Source: Actinocrinis sp046724665 (GTDB lineage Bacteria > Actinomycetota > Actinomycetes > Streptomycetales > Catenulisporaceae). Taken from it: 7,467 nt of DNA. This document shows, piece by piece, positions 5,999 to 7,467 of this stretch; position 1 is the first letter of the stretch, and every line of letters begins with the position of its first letter. Made by a program: the position numbers and the translations under genes. Below the pieces are notes generated by a model. It made no database searches, was not told where the DNA came from, and worked only from the letters and a program-made list of their open reading frames with translations. The stretch is taken from NCBI GenBank assembly GCA_046724665.1, contig JBKOWZ010000141.1, positions 1 to 7,467 of the forward strand, in the 5' to 3' direction.

Positions 5999-7142
5999 CG
6001 GTTCCGCGCAAGGGGAGGAGCTGTGTATCCTGCGCGCCGCCGCGATGGTGGTGCAGGACGGGAGGATCGCCTGGATCGGCTCGGCGGACCGCGCACCGGC
6101 CGCCGACCGACGCATCGACCTCGGCGGACGCGCGGTGGTCCCGGGCTTCGTGGACAGCCACGCGCATCTGGTCTTCGCCGGGGACCGTGCCGCGGAGTTC
6201 GAGGCCCGGATGACGGGCACGCCGTACAGTGCGGGAGGCATCCGCACCACGGTCGCGACGACGCGCGCGGCGGACGATGAACGTCTGCGCGCCAATGTAC
6301 GCAGGCTCGTCGCGGAGATGGCGCGTCAGGGCACGACGACCGTCGAATGCAAAACAGGGTACGGGCTCACCGTCGAGGACGAGGCGCGGGCGATCCGCAT
6401 CGCCGCTGAGGAGTGCGACGCGGCGACGTTCCTCGGCGCGCACGTGGTGCCCGCGGAGTACGCCGACCGGCGTGAGCAGTACGTGGACCTGGTGCGCGGG
6501 CCGATGCTGGACGCGTGCGCGCCGTACGCCGACTACGTGGACGTGTTCTGCGAGCGCGGCGCGTTCGACGAGGACGAGACGCGGCTGATCCTCGACGCGG
6601 CGAAGGGGCACGGCCTGGCCGTGCGCTTGCACGCCAACCAGCTCGGGCATGGCCCGGGTGTGCAGCTCGCCGTCGAGTACGGCGCCGCGTCCGCGGACCA
6701 CTGCACGTACCTGAGCGACGAGGACGTCGCGGCGCTCGCCGACTCGACGACTGCCGGATCGGCAACGGTGGCGACGCTGCTACCCGGCGTCGAGTTCTCG
6801 ACCCGCTCGCCGTACCCGGACGCACGGCGGCTGATCGACGCGGGCGCGACCGTGGCGATCGCGACCGACTGCAACCCCGGCTCGTGCTACACGTCCTCGA
6901 TGCCGTTCTGCATCGCGCTCGCGGTCCGCGAAATGCGCATGTCCCCGGCTGAGGCACTGCTCGCCGCGACGCTCGGCGGCGCCCGCGCGCTCGGCCGCGC
7001 CGACGTCGGCCATCTGACGGTCGGCGCGCGGGCGGACTTCGCGGTGCTGGACGCGCCGTCGTACCTGCATCTGGCCTATCGTCCCGGCGTACCCCTGGTG
7101 ACCAGCACCTTCAAGGCGGGAATAGCGCTCGGCAACGGGTAA
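5931..7142 (+). CDS. hutI: Imidazolonepropionase
   Basis: Amidohydrolase-superfamily metalloenzyme that hydrolyses 4-imidazolone-5-propanoate to N-formimino-L-glutamate, the third step of the pathway and the supplier of HutF's substrate. From the ATG at 5931 it is 403 aa, the normal size. Metal-site residues are His77-x-His79 (DSHAHLVFAGDR), His234 (LHANQLGHG) and Asp313 (ATDCNPGSCYTSSMPF); CKTGYGLT, GAHVVPAEY and SADHCTYLS (His257) are further family signatures. The start is chosen because GGAGAG (5919-5924) lies six bases before it and the encoded MSDSALVTGIDELATG resembles known HutI N-termini; an in-frame ATG at 5868 lies inside hutF without a ribosome site. The 8-bp overlap with hutF suggests translational coupling. 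Residues of about 18-30 (QPVENGSAQGEE) are a variable tail encoded by the DnaA-box-like DNA. A short insertion near DSTTAGSATVATLLPG looks a few residues longer than usual. Last gene of the operon. Confidence 0.97.
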   Translation: MSDSALVTGIDELATGRPQPVENGSAQGEELCILRAAAMVVQDGRIAWIGSADRAPAADRRIDLGGRAVVPGFVDSHAHLVFAGDRAAEFEARMTGTPYSAGGIRTTVATTRAADDERLRANVRRLVAEMARQGTTTVECKTGYGLTVEDEARAIRIAAEECDAATFLGAHVVPAEYADRREQYVDLVRGPMLDACAPYADYVDVFCERGAFDEDETRLILDAAKGHGLAVRLHANQLGHGPGVQLAVEYGAASADHCTYLSDEDVAALADSTTAGSATVATLLPGVEFSTRSPYPDARRLIDAGATVAIATDCNPGSCYTSSMPFCIALAVREMRMSPAEALLAATLGGARALGRADVGHLTVGARADFAVLDAPSYLHLAYRPGVPLVTSTFKAGIALGNG

Positions 7143-7163
7143 GTTGAGTCCAATGGCCTCAAC
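7143..7163. promoter_or_regulatory. HAIR operator 1 (HspR site) upstream of dnaK
   Basis: GTTGAGT (7143-7149), seven bases, then CCTCAAC (7157-7163). This matches the HAIR consensus CTTGAGT-N7-ACTCAAG with exact spacing; six of the seven arm positions pair. HAIR elements bind HspR, the MerR-like repressor of dnaK operons in Streptomyces and mycobacteria. It begins one base after the hutI stop codon. Confidence 0.8.
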
Positions 7164-7172
7164 CCTTATCGT
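7144..7172 (+). promoter_or_regulatory. Probable dnaK promoter embedded in the HAIR elements
   Basis: TTGAGT (7144-7149) as -35 and TATCGT (7167-7172) as -10 are separated by exactly 17 bp; each matches consensus at four of six positions. The -35 lies in HAIR 1 and the -10 reaches into HAIR 2, so bound HspR would occlude polymerase, the arrangement expected for heat-shock control. Transcription would start near 7179, giving a leader of about 90 nt. Confidence 0.55.
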
Positions 7173-7191
7173 TGAGCCGACTGGACTCAAG
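7171..7191. promoter_or_regulatory. HAIR operator 2 (HspR site) upstream of dnaK
   Basis: GTTGAGC (7171-7177), seven bases, then a perfect consensus half-site ACTCAAG (7185-7191). It lies 28 bp centre-to-centre from HAIR 1 and covers the predicted transcription start. Tandem HAIR sites are the norm at actinobacterial dnaK promoters. Confidence 0.85.
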
Positions 7192-7267
7192 CGCCCCTAC
7201 GGGGAGAGTGCGGGCGCGGGTCCGGGGACAGGCAGAAGCAGCGACGAGCTAACTTAAGGAAGCCACG
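7192..7267 (+). promoter_or_regulatory. dnaK 5' leader with ribosome binding site
   Basis: This purine-rich leader carries a 4-bp hairpin, CCCC (7194-7197) and GGGG (7201-7204) around TAC, too small to call functional. The ribosome site AAGGAAG at 7256-7262 lies five bases before the dnaK ATG. I see no CIRCE element (the HrcA site) and no further complete HAIR copy. Confidence 0.6.
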
Positions 7268-7467
7268 ATGGCACGTCCGGTCGGCATCGACCTTGGAACG
7301 ACCAACTCGGTCGTCTCCGTCCTCGAAGGTGGCGAGCCCACCGTCATCACCAACGCCGAGGGCGCCCGGACCACCCCGTCGGTGGTCGCGTTCGCCCGCA
7401 ACGCCGAGGTGCTGGTCGGCGAGGTGGCCAAGCGGCAGGCGGTGACCAACGTCGACCGCACCATCCG
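7268..7467 (+). CDS. dnaK: Chaperone DnaK (Hsp70), N-terminal fragment cut by window edge
   Basis: ATP-dependent Hsp70 chaperone working with DnaJ and GrpE in protein folding and the stress response. Only the first 66 full codons are in the window; the family has about 610-640 residues. MARPVGIDLGTTNSVVSVLEGG contains the phosphate-1 motif of the actin-like ATPase domain (Gly6-Ile-Asp-Leu-Gly-Thr-Thr-Asn), followed by EGARTTPSVVAF and VGEVAKRQAVTN, all highly typical of actinobacterial DnaK. The ATG follows AAGGAAG at five bases. Two HAIR operators and an overlapping promoter lie upstream, so HspR repression relieved by heat or misfolded protein is expected. In this type of operon grpE, dnaJ and hspR usually follow dnaK, but they would lie outside the window. 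Confidence 0.97.
   Translation, partial: MARPVGIDLGTTNSVVSVLEGGEPTVITNAEGARTTPSVVAFARNAEVLVGEVAKRQAVTNVDRTI

Noticed and set aside
7144..7190. Intrinsic terminator for the hut operon
   Set aside because: The dyad is real but no T-run follows, and the half-sites match HAIR operators with exact spacing, so operator function explains it better.
1..7467. Mobile elements, CRISPR arrays, defence systems or foreign DNA
   Set aside because: No transposase, regular repeats or spacers, and base and codon use are uniform across the window, as in an ordinary chromosomal locus.

Overview
The window is GC-rich throughout (about 70% by eye, with G or C at nearly every third codon position). It carries a histidine-utilisation (hut) locus followed directly by the start of dnaK under two HAIR-type operators, the HspR sites typical of actinobacteria. 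Together with a histidase carrying Cys-Ser-Gly at its cofactor site, this points to a high-GC actinomycete. A member of the Pseudonocardiales or a Streptomyces-like genus is my guess, not something the sequence proves.

Layout. Bases 1-1395 (minus strand) hold hutH, histidine ammonia-lyase, whose C-terminus runs off the left edge. Bases 1396-1571 are a 176-bp divergent intergenic region with an AT-rich core, a candidate promoter, several dyad elements and a GC hairpin. Four tightly packed plus-strand genes follow: hutU (urocanate hydratase, 1572-3230), an M20-family amidohydrolase of the allantoate amidohydrolase / N-carbamoyl-amino-acid hydrolase type (3230-4501), hutF (formimidoylglutamate deiminase, 4514-5938) and hutI (imidazolonepropionase, 5931-7142). 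Gaps between them are 12 bp or overlaps of 1 and 8 bp, so they should form one translationally coupled operon. Bases 7143-7267 carry the dnaK promoter region with two HAIR elements. dnaK (7268 to the right edge) is cut after 66 complete codons.

How the genes work together. HutH deaminates histidine to urocanate, HutU hydrates it to imidazolone propionate, HutI opens the ring to N-formimino-L-glutamate, and HutF deiminates that to N-formyl-L-glutamate plus ammonia. The usual last enzyme, HutG (N-formylglutamate amidohydrolase), is not in the window. The M20 amidohydrolase sits where it would be expected and is the best candidate to release glutamate and formate. No regulator or histidine transporter is visible.

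The least expected signal is a cluster of five DnaA-box-like 9-mers, including two perfect TCCACA / TGTGGA inverted repeats, packed into 143 bp across the hutF/hutI junction inside coding sequence. Otherwise the window is a compact, intact catabolic locus. I see no mobile elements, CRISPR arrays, tRNA or rRNA genes.
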